NCBI GenBank assembly: GCA_029168955.1
Contig: JAPDOI010000182.1
Location: 930,001-994,000 of the forward strand
Length of the DNA stretch: 64,000 bases
Source: Aplectana chamaeleonis
Taxonomy: Eukaryota; Nematoda; Chromadorea; Rhabditida; Cosmocercidae
Direction of reading: 5' to 3'
Translations under genes and position numbers: made by a program
Notes under the pieces: generated by a model
Seen by the model: only the letters and a program-made list of their open reading frames with translations
What the model was told of the DNA's origin: nothing
Database searches by the model: none
Shown here: positions 25,943 to 35,516 of the stretch, in pieces
How the letters are laid out: the number at the start of each line of letters is the position of its first letter
Numbering within the stretch: the first letter of the stretch is position 1

Positions 25943-26609
25943 GGCTCTATCCTAAGAGGGGGGGGGGCACTCAAGTACATTTAGAAATGAAATGAACTAC
26001 ATTTGATAAAAGATGCTTGATACTGCTAAGCTCTGGTACAGCCGTAGTGACCTCTTGATTCCGATTACCACCAGCAGCGGAGCGGTGGGCCTCGGTGAAA
26101 TATAACTAGTGGTAAGGAGGTTTCGACGAAAAAGCCACCGCTCCGAGCTGTGATAACCGAAAACATGAGTTCACTTGGAATGAAACAGAGTCTACCAGTT
26201 ATTGTTGTTGATCAAATTCTATAGAAATACTTGGGTTGATAGCGTTATCTACTGGTGGTTCATTTCATTTTTGACTTTTACTTGAGTACAGGATTATAAT
26301 TTGCCACCGGCACAAAATTCTCACGGAAATGAAGTAGTTTTTCTTACCAGAGTTTTCCATGAGTAGGCCCAATATCGTGTTATCTCTGTCACCGTGAAGG
26401 CTGTTTCCCTAATCCCTAGTGTGTTCATCTTCGGTCGCTCACCTCCGGAGAAAGATGGTGTGTGAATGAAAACACACCGCTCTCATAATCTTTTATACCC
26501 TACCCTTTATCAACTGGTTATCATCAATTTTGTTTACCGTGAGAATTTTGTGCCAGTGGCAATTTATAATCGTCTTACTTGAGTGTCCCCCCCCCCTTAG
26601 GATAGAGCC
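25943..26609. mobile_element. 667-bp TIR element with 8-bp target duplication, split by a nested MITE
   Basis: The left TIR GGCTCTATCCTAAG plus a G-run then CACTCAAGTA, and the inverted right TIR ending GGATAGAGCC, are flanked by TATTTTTG at 25935-25942 and 26610-26617. The shared next G makes an 8- or 9-bp duplication. Removing the nested 288-bp element and one copy of its TACTTGAGT duplication restores the right TIR continuously. There is no transposase. Confidence 0.8.
26288..26575 (-). mobile_element. 288-bp TIR element with 9-bp target duplication (copy 2, nested)
   Basis: A full-length copy of the 21864-22150 element in opposite orientation. It starts ACAGGATTATAATTTGCC and ends GGCAATTTATAATCGTCT. 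It is flanked by the perfect 9-bp duplication TACTTGAGT at 26279-26287 and 26576-26584, which belongs to the right TIR of the host element 25943-26609. It is therefore younger than that element. Confidence 0.87.
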
Positions 26610-26623
26610 TATTTTTGGTCGCT

Positions 26624-27640
26624 GGGGGGATAGGGGATATCCGGTACCCTTTCGGAGTAGACGACTCGCCCTGGTAAAAAAAAGGTTTTAACAGGCAGCT
26701 ACAGGATCCTTTTGTCACGTTTTCGCCTTCAAACATGTAGAAGCATAAAGCAACATGTAAAATTTTTGTAAAGAACATACTCAGAACGTCGGAGGGCCGC
26801 GCCCCCGTACCCACCACTCAGCGAGGCGGGGCCCCCCTCCGCGCCTGGCGCCCTACAGGTCCCCGCCTCAGCCCCATGACTTATAATGGGCGCGACGCCC
26901 GGACATCCAAGCAAATGGCGCGGGGCCCGGGCAGAACATCTCCACGGTGTCATCGCTCAAATGATTGATTCCTTGTATAACGATCTCCGGGAACCACCTC
27001 TCCCACAACCTGGGCGGGCGCTATACCCTTCTCCGAAATTTTCCAAACCCCATGGTGGGTGTCCCATTCAAGTCTAATCGTTAGACTGGGGAACTTATTG
27101 CCACCGCGCGAAGTGCGCGATGACGTAAGTACTTACTCAGTGGTGCCTGCAGTGAAGTCACCATAAGATTGTGCTCCGTATGTGGCACGGGTTTGATTCT
27201 GGTGTTCAACGTGTCATGCGATTTGCCCGAGTTAACATGTTTTCCTCTGTTTCAAATTTTCCCTGCAGGACCAGGCTAACGAAATTTGGTGGCGCCCCCG
27301 CCTCGCGCCTGATGATTCTCCGCTCGCAAACATGGCCCCCGCCGCTCGCCCTTGGTCGGAAATTCCCGGGCACACGGCCCTCCGACGTTCTGAGTATACG
27401 CAACACCATGAAAATCGGAATAGGGGCTCTCTACACACCGAGGGAGGAGTTGTACCGTTTTTCAGTTCGAAACGCCACGCCACTAAATGCAAGCGAAGTG
27501 GTCCCGAGTGGAATGGGGGCCGCTCATTACGAGACAACTCCTCTTTGAATGTGTAGAGAGCCCCTATCCCATGAAAATCCGATTCTCTCAGGCGGGTCGT
27601 CTATTCCGAAAGAGTACCGATATCCTCACAGCTGGGGGGG
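26624..27640. mobile_element. ~1.0-kb TIR element enclosing another TIR element
   Basis: The left piece GATATCCGGTACCCTTTCGG then AGTAGACGACTCGCC is inverted at the right as GGCGGGTCGTCTATTCCGAA then AGAGTACCGATATCC. A G-run lies outside each end. The outer borders are approximate. Related single ends occur at about 20003-20035. No coding sequence is recognised. Confidence 0.55.
26779..27397. mobile_element. ~620-bp TIR element, TA-flanked, nested
   Basis: Left CTCAGAACGTCGGAGGGCC and right GGCCCTCCGACGTTCTGAG are perfect inverted copies, each with TA immediately outside. The interior is GC-rich at both ends. Short overlapping frames here (60-125 codons on both strands) have no consistent coding signal. 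A second short inverted pair (GGGGCTCTCTACACAC and GTGTAGAGAGCCCC) flanks the right side at 27424-27566. Confidence 0.7.
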
Positions 27641-28149
27641 GGCTTTTTGCCGCGGTCCGTAGGGAGGGTGGCTCCTCACCTCAGGCCTCGGCGAAGGCTA
27701 CGCCATTTTCCGGACAGAGGCGGGGCATTCTCTGCCATGGACCACGACTTTCACGCACCTCTCGAGAAGAGGCGGACTGGCCATCACTGTGCCGGAGAGG
27801 GCGATCCGCGGGGGCTTTCAGTACGATCCGCGGCGCATTACCGGCGTTTTACCGGCTTCGGTGAAGGATCGTCCGGTCGTCGGCCGCGGACGATCCTGCA
27901 AAAGCGCCGCGGATCGTCCTTAGATTTCTCTGATTAGCCATGCTACTAAGCGTGCTACCTGTTGTCTGTGAACTGACTACCATTTATCGCTACTTCACCA
28001 CTAGGTGAGAGTGAGTGCGTTCCAAACAACACAATATTAAAAACTTTTTGGTAATTTCAGCTTGTTGTAGCTGATGGAAGCATTTGTCTTACGAGATCGA
28101 TTGCTCCTCTCTTAGGCTGAGAACTGAGCTCACTGTGAAAGTAAACTCC
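27641..28149. other. GC-rich repeat, no gene seen
   Basis: 27790-27925 contains at least four copies of GATCCGCGG or its complement-like CGCGGACGATCC in both orientations, so it can fold. The remainder to 28149 is unremarkable A/T-rich sequence without a supported frame. Confidence 0.45.
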
Positions 28150-28293
28150 AAATACCGTGCGGTACCGATTGCCACAATGGCATGAAATGATGATATCAGT
28201 TGCATTGCTATATCAGACCGACCGACTCAAACTCTCAAATGAAAATGGCACAGCATTTTAAGACCCTGTGGCAATCGGTACCGCACGGTATTT
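28150..28293. mobile_element. 144-bp MITE with perfect 27-bp TIRs
   Basis: AAATACCGTGCGGTACCGAT followed by TGCCACA at 28150-28176 is repeated exactly inverted at 28267-28293. Imperfect 19-bp direct repeats beginning CACTGTGAA lie just outside (28131 and 28304), perhaps an older or longer terminus. The interior is non-coding. Confidence 0.85.
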
Positions 28294-28442
28294 CTCGTCT
28301 AGTCACTGTGAATAGTACCTCCATCATTAGAGTGGCACAACTCATTCGAATATACTTTAATTCAGATTGCGTTACTCCACAACATATCGTTTATAAGATA
28401 AGCGTTTGTGACTTGGTCTTCTTGCGAGAGAAAAGCATGAGG

Positions 28443-28892
28443 CTACTTGACATCGAGCATTGCAGTGCGTAGTGCCTTCATTTCGTTCTCCATTTCATTG
28501 TCATTTTGTAGAAACTGTTCCTCCAAATTGTAACCACTGGCAAGGAATCGGGATGGATATTTCCGTAGAAACTTCTCAACGAAAGGGTTACGACTATCAC
28601 CCAACACGGCTGTCAGAACCTCTTGGCGTGCTTGAGAATCCTTGCGATATTCCTCCTCAATCTGTTCCATGGTCATGCCTGCCTGTGTCGCGAGGACGGC
28701 GATTTCGACAGCGGATAACTTCCCATATCGGAGAGCTTTCTTCGCCTTCTTCACCACCTGTTTCATCTTCCGTAGATCCTTGTCCTTGTGAATCTTCTTC
28801 AAATTGTACCAGTAATACGTACAGATTGTCATCAACATGAGACTCACAATCAACGAGCTCAGCAAGCAACCCATCTGGACCGGATCATTCAT
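28443..28892 (-). CDS. small single-pass membrane protein of unknown function (149 aa)
   Basis: An uninterrupted frame of 149 codons from a true ATG (28890-28892) to TAG (28443-28445). Residues about 7-29 (GCLLSSLIVSLMLMTICTYY) form one hydrophobic segment near the N-terminus, followed by positive charge (KKIHKDKDLRK), which predicts the larger C-terminal part on the cytoplasmic side. Residues about 35-55 are Lys-rich and helical; residues 75-95 (MEQIEEEYRKDSQARQEV) and the C-terminus (NDNEMENEMKALRTAM) are charged and could form short coiled coils. I do not recognise the family. A splice acceptor (TTTTGCAG) lies 22 nt before the ATG and the intervening codons are open, so this could be a trans-spliced first exon, or the last exon of a longer gene. 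A weak ATTAAA poly(A) signal lies about 85 nt past the stop. Coding reality is supported by length and composition, not by homology. Confidence 0.7.
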   Translation of the reverse strand: MNDPVQMGCLLSSLIVSLMLMTICTYYWYNLKKIHKDKDLRKMKQVVKKAKKALRYGKLSAVEIAVLATQAGMTMEQIEEEYRKDSQARQEVLTAVLGDSRNPFVEKFLRKYPSRFLASGYNLEEQFLQNDNEMENEMKALRTAMLDVK

Positions 28893-28914
28893 CGACCACT
28901 CCGCTTGAACACTC

Positions 28915-28922
28915 CTGCAAAA
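28915..28922 (-). other. 3' splice site ahead of the small membrane protein
   Basis: On the minus strand TTTTGCAG ends at 28915, leaving a 22-nt leader before the ATG at 28892. A short leader after a nematode-type acceptor is what spliced-leader trans-splicing produces; a cis intron is the alternative, since no stop lies between acceptor and ATG. Confidence 0.5.
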
Positions 28923-29069
28923 CTAATGTGCCCATTCGTGCACATGAACTGCTGTCATCACTTTTGCGTCATTGTATACAATCGAAAAAAAATCTATTAT
29001 TACGTGGTAGATTGCAATTTCACAACCAACTAAAGCTGTCTAATTAGTGCATATAGACGCAAAAACCTC

Positions 29070-29086
29070 CCCCCCCCCCCCCCCCG
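29070..29086. repeat. poly-C run
   Basis: A homopolymer of about 16 C residues at the left of the A-family element below. Exact length is likely to be polymorphic or mis-called. Confidence 0.7.
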
Positions 29087-29161
29087 TAGCACGCGTCGTA
29101 ACGGCTTCTGCAGCAGCATCCACTCTCAAAATATTTGGATCATACCACTCAGGGATTCCCC

Positions 29162-29687
29162 TTAACGGCAGTGTCCGCAATAAAAACCGTCTCCGAGTTC
29201 CCGCCGGAAGTCGAAAGGTTAAGCGACTATGACAACTACATGCCGAAAAACGGCAAAAAAAGGGCCCCAATTAGAATACTATATAGAATACGGCCCTAAA
29301 CTTCTGTGTAGAGGAAAATCTCCGCTCACTCCACTCAACGTCCACTGATCAATGAAATTTAGTGAAAAATTGACTACAAGAAAACATACGATGGTGAAAT
29401 CATCAAAATTATTCCTCATGATGCACCGATTGAACGAATTCACCCCATTTAAATATTATTTTTTTTCTCGGAGTCGATTTTTTAGATGTTTGTTTCTAAC
29501 AGTGGCCGTTGAAGGTAGTGGGCGGAAATTGCACTCTACGCAGAAGTTCAGGGCCGTGCAGGGCTATTTGGGGGGGGGGGGCGTCTTTTTCGCCGTTTTT
29601 TAGACATTGCTGCTGCCATGAGCCCCGCACCTTTCGATTTCCAGTGGAAAGTCGAAGACGGGTACCATCGTGGTCACTGCTTCCAAG
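29162..29687. mobile_element. TTAAAGGCA-family MITE, divergent copy A1
   Basis: Left end TTAACGGCAGTGTCCGCAAT then AAAAACCGTC; right end GGGTACCATCGTGGTCACTG then CTTCC. Just inside both ends are palindromic blocks of CCGCCGGAAGTCGAAAGG / CGATTTCCAGTGGAAAGTCG type, as in the other copies. It is longer than the 444-bp norm and contains an ~11-G run at 29571. Confidence 0.5.
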
Positions 29688-30083
29688 ACAATCTTTACCT
29701 TCGAGCTGCCCCACTAAACATCTCGAAGAGTAGGAAAATCTGAGCTTCTTCAGGATTTTAAAAGGCGGGGAATCAATATTACCGACTGAGCGTCTTAATT
29801 CTGCTAGGTGAGTGAGCTCCAATGCATGAATTACTGTGATGTCCCACCATCCAGGGGTGTGCGTTAATAAAAATTTGTTTTTTCGTTAAGCATTAATAGT
29901 TAATTTTAGGAAAAAAACCGCGTTAACCAGTTAATGCGTTGACACGTTAATTTTGGATTTCGTTAAAAAATTTTAAAACATTACCTGACCACAGTAAAAA
30001 TCGGTTAATCATCAGAGGTCCCGAAAAAATAAAACAGACCTTCAAATAACGTCAGCACGACGTTTTCGAAAATGGGTGGGGCT

Positions 30084-31226
30084 CAGGGATGGGCGTAATT
30101 ATGACTAACGACTAACGAATTAAACGACTAACGGGCTTTTTCGGTGTTACCACTAACGACTAACGAAATTTAAAATATTTTCGTAAGCAATCCCGAAAAT
30201 CGTTAGAAAGTCAATAGTCATTCAAATCGCGCTCCAACCCAAGTCTTACACCAGGATTGATACATATTGCACTGTTGGTTGTTCTAGGTGATTGGTACAA
30301 AATAACCATAGCCTTCAGTATTTATTATTTCTACTGGCACTGCTTCGCAGTTCTGACCCCCCCCATTTTGACCTCAACCCAAGGTCTGGAGCAGCGCTTC
30401 CGCGACTTCGCGTCAGTCGCGCAAGACTCTATGGTAGGCTCGCTGAGCCAGTCCCGAAACATTACCGGCTCCAGCGGAGTTTTTTAACACAGGGCACTAT
30501 CAGAGGTTATAATATGGAGCGGTGCCTGCAGGCCACAACTGCTTAACGACGGTACCTGTATCTGATAATTGGATTGTTAAGGATGCCGTTTTTCGATTTT
30601 CGTCATAAATTCGATATATGGGGTTTCTATAAAGTGGTGCTGGGACCTCTCAGTAGGTGAAATTTTCACTAGGGTGCTAATTTCTTCCGACCTATCTCCA
30701 TTAAGGCAACAAGCTCTAAACCCAGCAAGCGCTCGGATCGCAACGCTGAGCAAGGAACAATCAATGCCAAGTCGGAGCAATTCTCCGTGTTGCCACCATC
30801 GGGTAGATTTCAAATATCATCATATAGCGCAGAATAGCAAATTTCGCACTGAAAAAAAGCAGAGTTCAAGATTTTCTCGGTTTCCCATTTTTTTCTTTTT
30901 CTTACAAAAAAAAGACAAAAATCGATGAACACATACTCTCGAGTATTAGGCTTTCGTGCACATTTTTAATTATGTATATGTAGGTTTGCAGTTTGAAGTA
31001 GGTTCTCTAACAAGGAATGATTTATGTCTTCAACGACCATGAATGTTTTGGAAAACATACATCTCTTCATGCCTTCCTTTTTTGTATTCATAAGGGCTTT
31101 TTTCTGCTTCATCTTGTTTTCAGAGCCGAGATTTTAACGACTAACGATAAACGACTAACGACTAACGAGGGTTTTGGCCGGTTGGACGACTAACGAATTA
31201 CAAAATTTCTATTACGCACATCCCTG
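30084..31226. mobile_element. 1143-bp non-autonomous hAT nested in the outer hAT
   Basis: The ends are CAGGGATGGGCGTAAT and ATTACGCACATCCCTG, with a perfect 8-bp duplication GTGGGGCT at 30076-30083 and 31227-31234. Subterminal arrays of GACTAACGA (plus strand) occur at both ends, the usual layout of hAT transposase binding sites. Short frames inside show no BED or hAT-C motif. It is younger than its 2500-bp host. Confidence 0.9.
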
Positions 31227-31555
31227 GTGGGGCTTCAGATTACGTGGCCAGGACTTCGTGGAAAAGCAGTAGGCCTTCAGGTGATGTCATGGAAAGTAGG
31301 TAGGGCTTCAGATGACGTCAGCAGGACGTCGTGAAAAATGGTTAGCGCTTCCTCTCTATGTAGAGAGTGGCCCGCTTCGTGGAATGTGAGCGTGCGCCAC
31401 GTTAAGACCAAGTGGTAAGCTACACAGTCTGACATACATAGAATGATATCCTTAACACGGGCTCAGAAACTCTGTAATCTACGGCGTTCGCCGCACTTCG
31501 GATTGGTTTTCTATGAGTGCACACTTACGCAGATTTCATTCCCCTTCTCGTTTTA

Positions 31556-31763
31556 GTCTATAGTGCGGTCCGCCACATTCTGTACATTTCCTCATCAATG
31601 AGAAGCGGTCGACAGAAAATCAAATTGTATAAATCCTTAGGCAACACGCTCGCCACGGGTTGAGCGGGAGCGGTTGTGCTGCAATGAGTTTCATGCACAT
31701 TGACTTCCCACCAACCGCTTCTCATTGATAAGTAGATGTGCAACCCTTGATGGACTACATTAT
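31556..31763. mobile_element. ~208-bp palindromic MITE, diverged copy
   Basis: Left TATAGTGCGGTCC ... CATCAATGAGAAGCGGTCG and right CAACCGCTTCTCATTGATAA ... GGACTACATTATG are long imperfect TIRs (~55 bp). The sequence is clearly related to the better copy at 33422-33623. It lies inside the 2500-bp hAT. Confidence 0.7.
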
Positions 31764-32359
31764 GTGTATTCTCAAGTCCAAGTGCGTGACAGGCCGTCTT
31801 TATGTCTAAACAGATTTGCAATTTGATGAATGCATGTATGCAACAACAATTTGATAATTTGCGCAGAAGAACGGTTGTTTACTGTATGTATGATCACACG
31901 CCATTGGATACAGTGATGATATGCTCAAGAGTATCACCAACCCGACCTTCTATCCCCGCTCCCAACCCTTGCTTGGTACGTTACTCGACCACAGAGAGGT
32001 AGATATGTAAGACCTCACATGTCCTTTTTGCAACACGAATAGGATTTTACGATATAGAGGAGCAATGACGAAAATGGATAAACAATGGATTGAGAAACAT
32101 TGAGGTCAGCGATATATTCCACAACAAGCGAAAATTGACTGCGCCGCAAGCCTAAGCGACGTGCACGACCCAGTTTTGAAATTCGCTATTCAAGCAGATC
32201 AATCAGTGTCGTAATTCCACCGCAATTAACGAAACCCAAATTAACGTGATTTTAGGACTTTTTCGTTAACCGTTAATCGTTAATTTTCCAAAAAAAAACC
32301 GCGGTAACCCGGTAATGCGTTAACATGTTAACGTTATAACGCACAGCCCTGCCACCATC

Positions 32360-32770
32360 TAATGAATCGCCTGCTGGCTGTCAATCCATTGAAGATCAGT
32401 GCTTTCTATAACACAGACAAGCATATGCCTCGGCCAAGTCGGATTGTTGGCTCATCAACCTCCATCTTACGCAATCGTAGCGTCCGACTTCAGCACAGTA
32501 GGAGTGGCTCTCCGAATCTTACATCGAGCTGAACTCCTCGTGGTTAGCAACAGGTACTGGAAACAGCAGTATGTGTTGCCGAGGTATATTTGATTCCGAC
32601 ACCTCATTAACAGGTTGTGCCGCACGATCTTTGTGACGGGCCTCAGCAGGAGTGTCGATATCGCCATAGCCTATAACGAAGAACGTTTCAATAATCTCCA
32701 CGTTCGACTCTCTATGAACCTCGGCATCAGAATAATTGTGCATAGTGTGACTGTAGCAGGCACGAGGTGG
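32360..32770. other. unassigned; short minus frame of uncertain status
   Basis: A minus-strand frame at 32519-32743 starts at an ATG (MHNYSDAEVHRESNVEIIET...) and runs 74 codons. Its composition is not repeat-like, but it has no recognised domain and adjoins a retroelement-like fragment, so it may be a decayed retroelement tail. Nothing else is supported here. Confidence 0.3.
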
Positions 32771-32782
32771 TATGGTTTTATT

Positions 32783-33265
32783 GTAGACTAACGTTTCGGC
32801 GGTTTCGCCCTCTTCGGAGTCTGAAAAAGGTCGTCTATGTGTAAAATTACTCTGCCAAACGTAGTTTTACCCCACAGAAATTCAAGACAAAATTTTCCAA
32901 ACAAATGGCTGGGATGCTTGAAGCTTTCCTCGCAGAGTGCCATGATGACTATCCTCTCAGCGTGCATAAGTAACATCCAGAAAGCGACTTGGATCATCTC
33001 TTGTGACCGGGCTCAAACAACCAAGTGCCCTCTCCATGAGAGTGGGTGCCATACATATATTACTCGCTGCAGCCGAGAGATATGCAATACCGCTGCTATC
33101 CAAGGGAAAAAGCGGGCGAAAACGCCAAAGTGGGCAACTAAAGCGTCTTTCATCCGCAACTCGCTTCAAAGTGCTCCGTTTTGAATTTTGAAAAAGCCGA
33201 AGTGTACAGCATGTCGTTCTCCAGTCGATCATGTAAAAATATTCCGCGATAGTTGGGAGGAACAT
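32783..33265 (-). pseudogene. possible Penelope-like retroelement 3' fragment
   Basis: On the minus strand two overlapping open stretches (33265-32957 and 32997-32788) in different frames read toward a tail with CCGAAGAG, a GGCG/CGCC stem with AAAC loop, then GAAACGTTAGTC and CTACAATAAAACC. That tail has the layout of the hammerhead-ribozyme-bearing ends of Penelope-like elements, with two changes in the CTGATGAG core. The protein part (for example SGIAYLSAAASNICM) is too decayed for a firm family call; the frames are broken. An inverted second fragment lies at 33660-33780. Confidence 0.35.
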
Positions 33266-33421
33266 TATTTTCCAAGGTGAAATGGATTTTCATTTTGACA
33301 GTGCTAGAGATCGCGTATGGTTGTTTTTCGGCTAACTTGTTCATTATCTTGTGAAATCATTATCATATTCATAACCAACTCCATCTTGAAAAAGCGGTTA
33401 CATTGATAAATCCCTTTTATA

Positions 33422-33623
33422 TAGTGGAGTCCACCAAGAGTGTCTTATTTACTTATCAATGAGAAGCGGTCGATTGGGGATCAATGAACATGAAACCCGT
33501 TGCAGTACAACCGCTCTCGCTCAATCGGTATCGAGCGTGCAGGTATGGGATTTATGCACATTGATCCCCAGCCGACCGCTTCTTATTGATAAGTAAATGA
33601 AACACACTCGGGGGACTCCACTA
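33422..33623. mobile_element. 202-bp palindromic MITE, TA-flanked
   Basis: TIRs of about 65 bp cover most of the element: left TAGTGGAGTCC ... TTTACTTATCAATGAGAAGC then GGTCG; the right is its inverse (CGACCGCTTCTTATTGATAA ... GGACTCCACTA). TA lies directly outside both ends, compatible with a Tc1/mariner-type insertion. A diverged copy is at 31556-31763. Confidence 0.85.
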
Positions 33624-33659
33624 TATTTCATCGTTGGATAGATTGTTGCACGGTGATCA

Positions 33660-33780
33660 TTTTCGTCTTTTCAAAATTGTAAACAGAGCACTTTAAGGCG
33701 AGTTGTGGTCAAAAGACGCTTTAGTTGCCCACTTCGGCAATTTTGCCCATTTTTTACCCTTGGATAGCAGCGGGATTGCA
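33660..33780 (+). pseudogene. inverted second copy of the Penelope-like fragment
   Basis: TTTTCAAAATTGTAAACAGA, AAGACGCTTTAGTTGCCCAC and CTTGGATAGCAGCGG repeat, on the plus strand, sequence found on the minus strand at 33090-33200. The palindromic MITE at 33422-33623 lies between the two inverted fragments. Confidence 0.5.
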
Positions 33781-33792
33781 GTTAGGTCCGTG

Positions 33793-33989
33793 GCTTGTTT
33801 CCTCAAGGAAAACATTTGAATCTCACCCGCGGCTGGCGCGGTGGTCGCATGCGCCGGCCCGCTAATCGATTCAGGCCGAGATAAGAACGCAGCTGATCAG
33901 TTTACCATACCGCCAGCGGCCGGTGAGATTTAAACCGCCCGCCCCAGCCTCGGGTAAGACTTAAATATTTTTTCTTGAGGAGAGAAGCC
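33793..33989. mobile_element. ~197-bp MITE
   Basis: The left (CCTCAAGGAAAACATTTGAA then TCTCACCCGCGGCTGGCG) and right (CAGCCTCGGGTAAGACTTAA then ATATTTTTTCTTGAGG) are imperfect inverted repeats of about 40 bp. A second inner inverted pair (CCGCCAGCGGCCGGTGAGATT) gives further fold potential. Confidence 0.6.
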
Positions 33990-33991
33990 TC

Positions 33992-34011
33992 AAGCACATA
34001 CGTATGTGCTT
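33992..34011. other. perfect 20-bp palindrome
   Basis: AAGCACATACGTATGTGCTT is fully self-complementary. It abuts the MITE on its left. No function is assigned; it may be part of a neighbouring element end. Confidence 0.6.
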
Positions 34012-35063
34012 TCAGGTTCAGTCGATTTCGATTAGCAGTGTAAGGGTTGAACTTGATAGAAAATGGACGAGCAGCAGATTAGGTGAAGGGGGATGAAGCT
34101 GCTCGATCATAGGAGGACGGAGCAGAGGAGAATTAGCTATTGCTAGAGAACTTCCTTCCAATAAGCTGCGAATGTCTTCGACCACTGTTTGCTTGCTATT
34201 GCGTCGAAGTACAGCCGTACGAGTGCGTGAGATGGCATGAGTCTGCAGTGGGAGAATTGTGGGGTAAGAATGTCATAAATTCTGAAGCAACAAATTTCAA
34301 GATTATTGAGTGGAAGGATGGACAAATTATAACTTTTGCCGGCCAAAAATGCGGCCATTTCAATTTGTTTGACCCACTATGTATCACCGACGCAATTAGA
34401 AACTATTGCGGGATATACAGACCACCTTTTACCCGCAGGGGGTCCTGACGAAATTCAAGCATGCCCGTGTACAATGTTCCTCCAAGCGAAGTTTCAAGGT
34501 TCCTCATTCGGTATCATAATGTGAGACCATCGTAGAATGGCAGATTTGCTTCTCATAGTCACTTTATTTTGTATCTAAACCACAAATTTCCAACAATTTC
34601 AAATTCAATTTCTCCCAGTCTCTCTTCTTGTGTCGCTGCTTTATCTCAAATCATTAGTTAGGTCTGGAGAGCTTACACTCTACAGAGTTTCTCCTTGTTT
34701 TGCAATAAATCTTCCAGAACTACGGAGTCTTTTTCGGTCGCGACAGAGTTTATGGTTGGCATTGGACCAAAAATAGTGAGTCATCCTTTCTATAGCTAAG
34801 GTTCAAACCAAAATCAATATAATTGCTTATAACGCTTTCGAAGACTCTATGCAACAGTTTTAAAAGTATACGTTTCAAGTGCATTTTTGGTTGTGGACTT
34901 GTCAAGCTACTTACGCATGGCTTTCAGGGCATTATTCACTATGGATAACTTGGGACGAAAATGACAGCGTCTGTCTCTTGACTTTTATCACATATTTAAA
35001 CTCTTCACTGCTTTGTTGTAAGTGTTGCGCTGCTTCGGGTTAGCCATGTTCTCGCCTCAACCC
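34012..35063. other. no supported gene
   Basis: A plus frame from about 34140 to 34448 is open for 102 codons but begins with TTG. Its sequence (...WGKNVINSEATNFKIIEWKD...) matches no domain I recognise, and a donor-like GGTAAGAATG interrupts it at about 34261. The rest is A/T-rich without candidate exons. Confidence 0.35.
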
Positions 35064-35516
35064 TTAACTTACTGTGATTTGTGAATCTGGCATTCGAGGA
35101 TGTCCTTTGAAATGTCGGCATCGATCCTCGTCGAAGGTTTTCTTGTAATCTTGTATGTTTCCCGATGCGTCGGTGCGAATCAGTACATACAGATGGCCTG
35201 AATTTTTGATGCTTGATTGGAGGTGGTGGATTCCGCTCCACTGCATGTCACATTGTCTAGGGGCTCTTATTTTTCTATCATTTCGCTTGCATGATTGATG
35301 ATCATGTGTGTGCTCGGTGAGAAATAGTGAGATTCGAGCCCTCTCAAGCTTCTTTATAACATCATCTGTCCAGGCAAGGGGCCCCAAGACGATTGCTCGC
35401 CGAAAATTCCTGAAAACCTCAGAATGCAAATGCTCTGAGTGCGTTCTACGGTTTTTGTTCTCGGGCGAGAATTCCTCAGTATGGGCTACACTTCTGTCTG
35501 TGTCCAGAATGCGCAA
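35064..35516 (-). other. open minus frame, possible coding remnant
   Basis: About 150 codons are open on the minus strand to a TAA at 35064. The first codon of the open stretch is TTG, so this is not a complete gene. Composition is protein-like (for example FRNFRRAIVLGPLAWTDDVI) and not a simple repeat. It could be an exon of an antisense gene or a decayed transposon protein. No domain is recognised and no splice sites are convincing. Confidence 0.25.

Larger units (their letters stand above)
29852..32351. mobile_element. 2500-bp non-autonomous hAT element
   Basis: The ends are CAGGGGTGTGCGTTA at the left and TAACGCACAGCCCTG at the right, the CAGGG-type termini of hAT transposons, flanked by a perfect 8-bp duplication CCACCATC (29844-29851 and 32352-32359). 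Subterminal regions are dense in GTTAA/TTAAC motifs on both sides. The interior holds four degenerate ~42-bp repeats (GCTTCAGATGACGTCAGCAG then GACGTCGTG), a second hAT (30084-31226) and a palindromic MITE (31556-31763). No transposase is recognised. Confidence 0.9.

Noticed and set aside
28460..28840. 126-codon plus frame antisense to the membrane protein gene
   Set aside because: A shadow of the minus-strand gene, with no start context of its own and Ser/Pro-rich composition typical of antisense frames.
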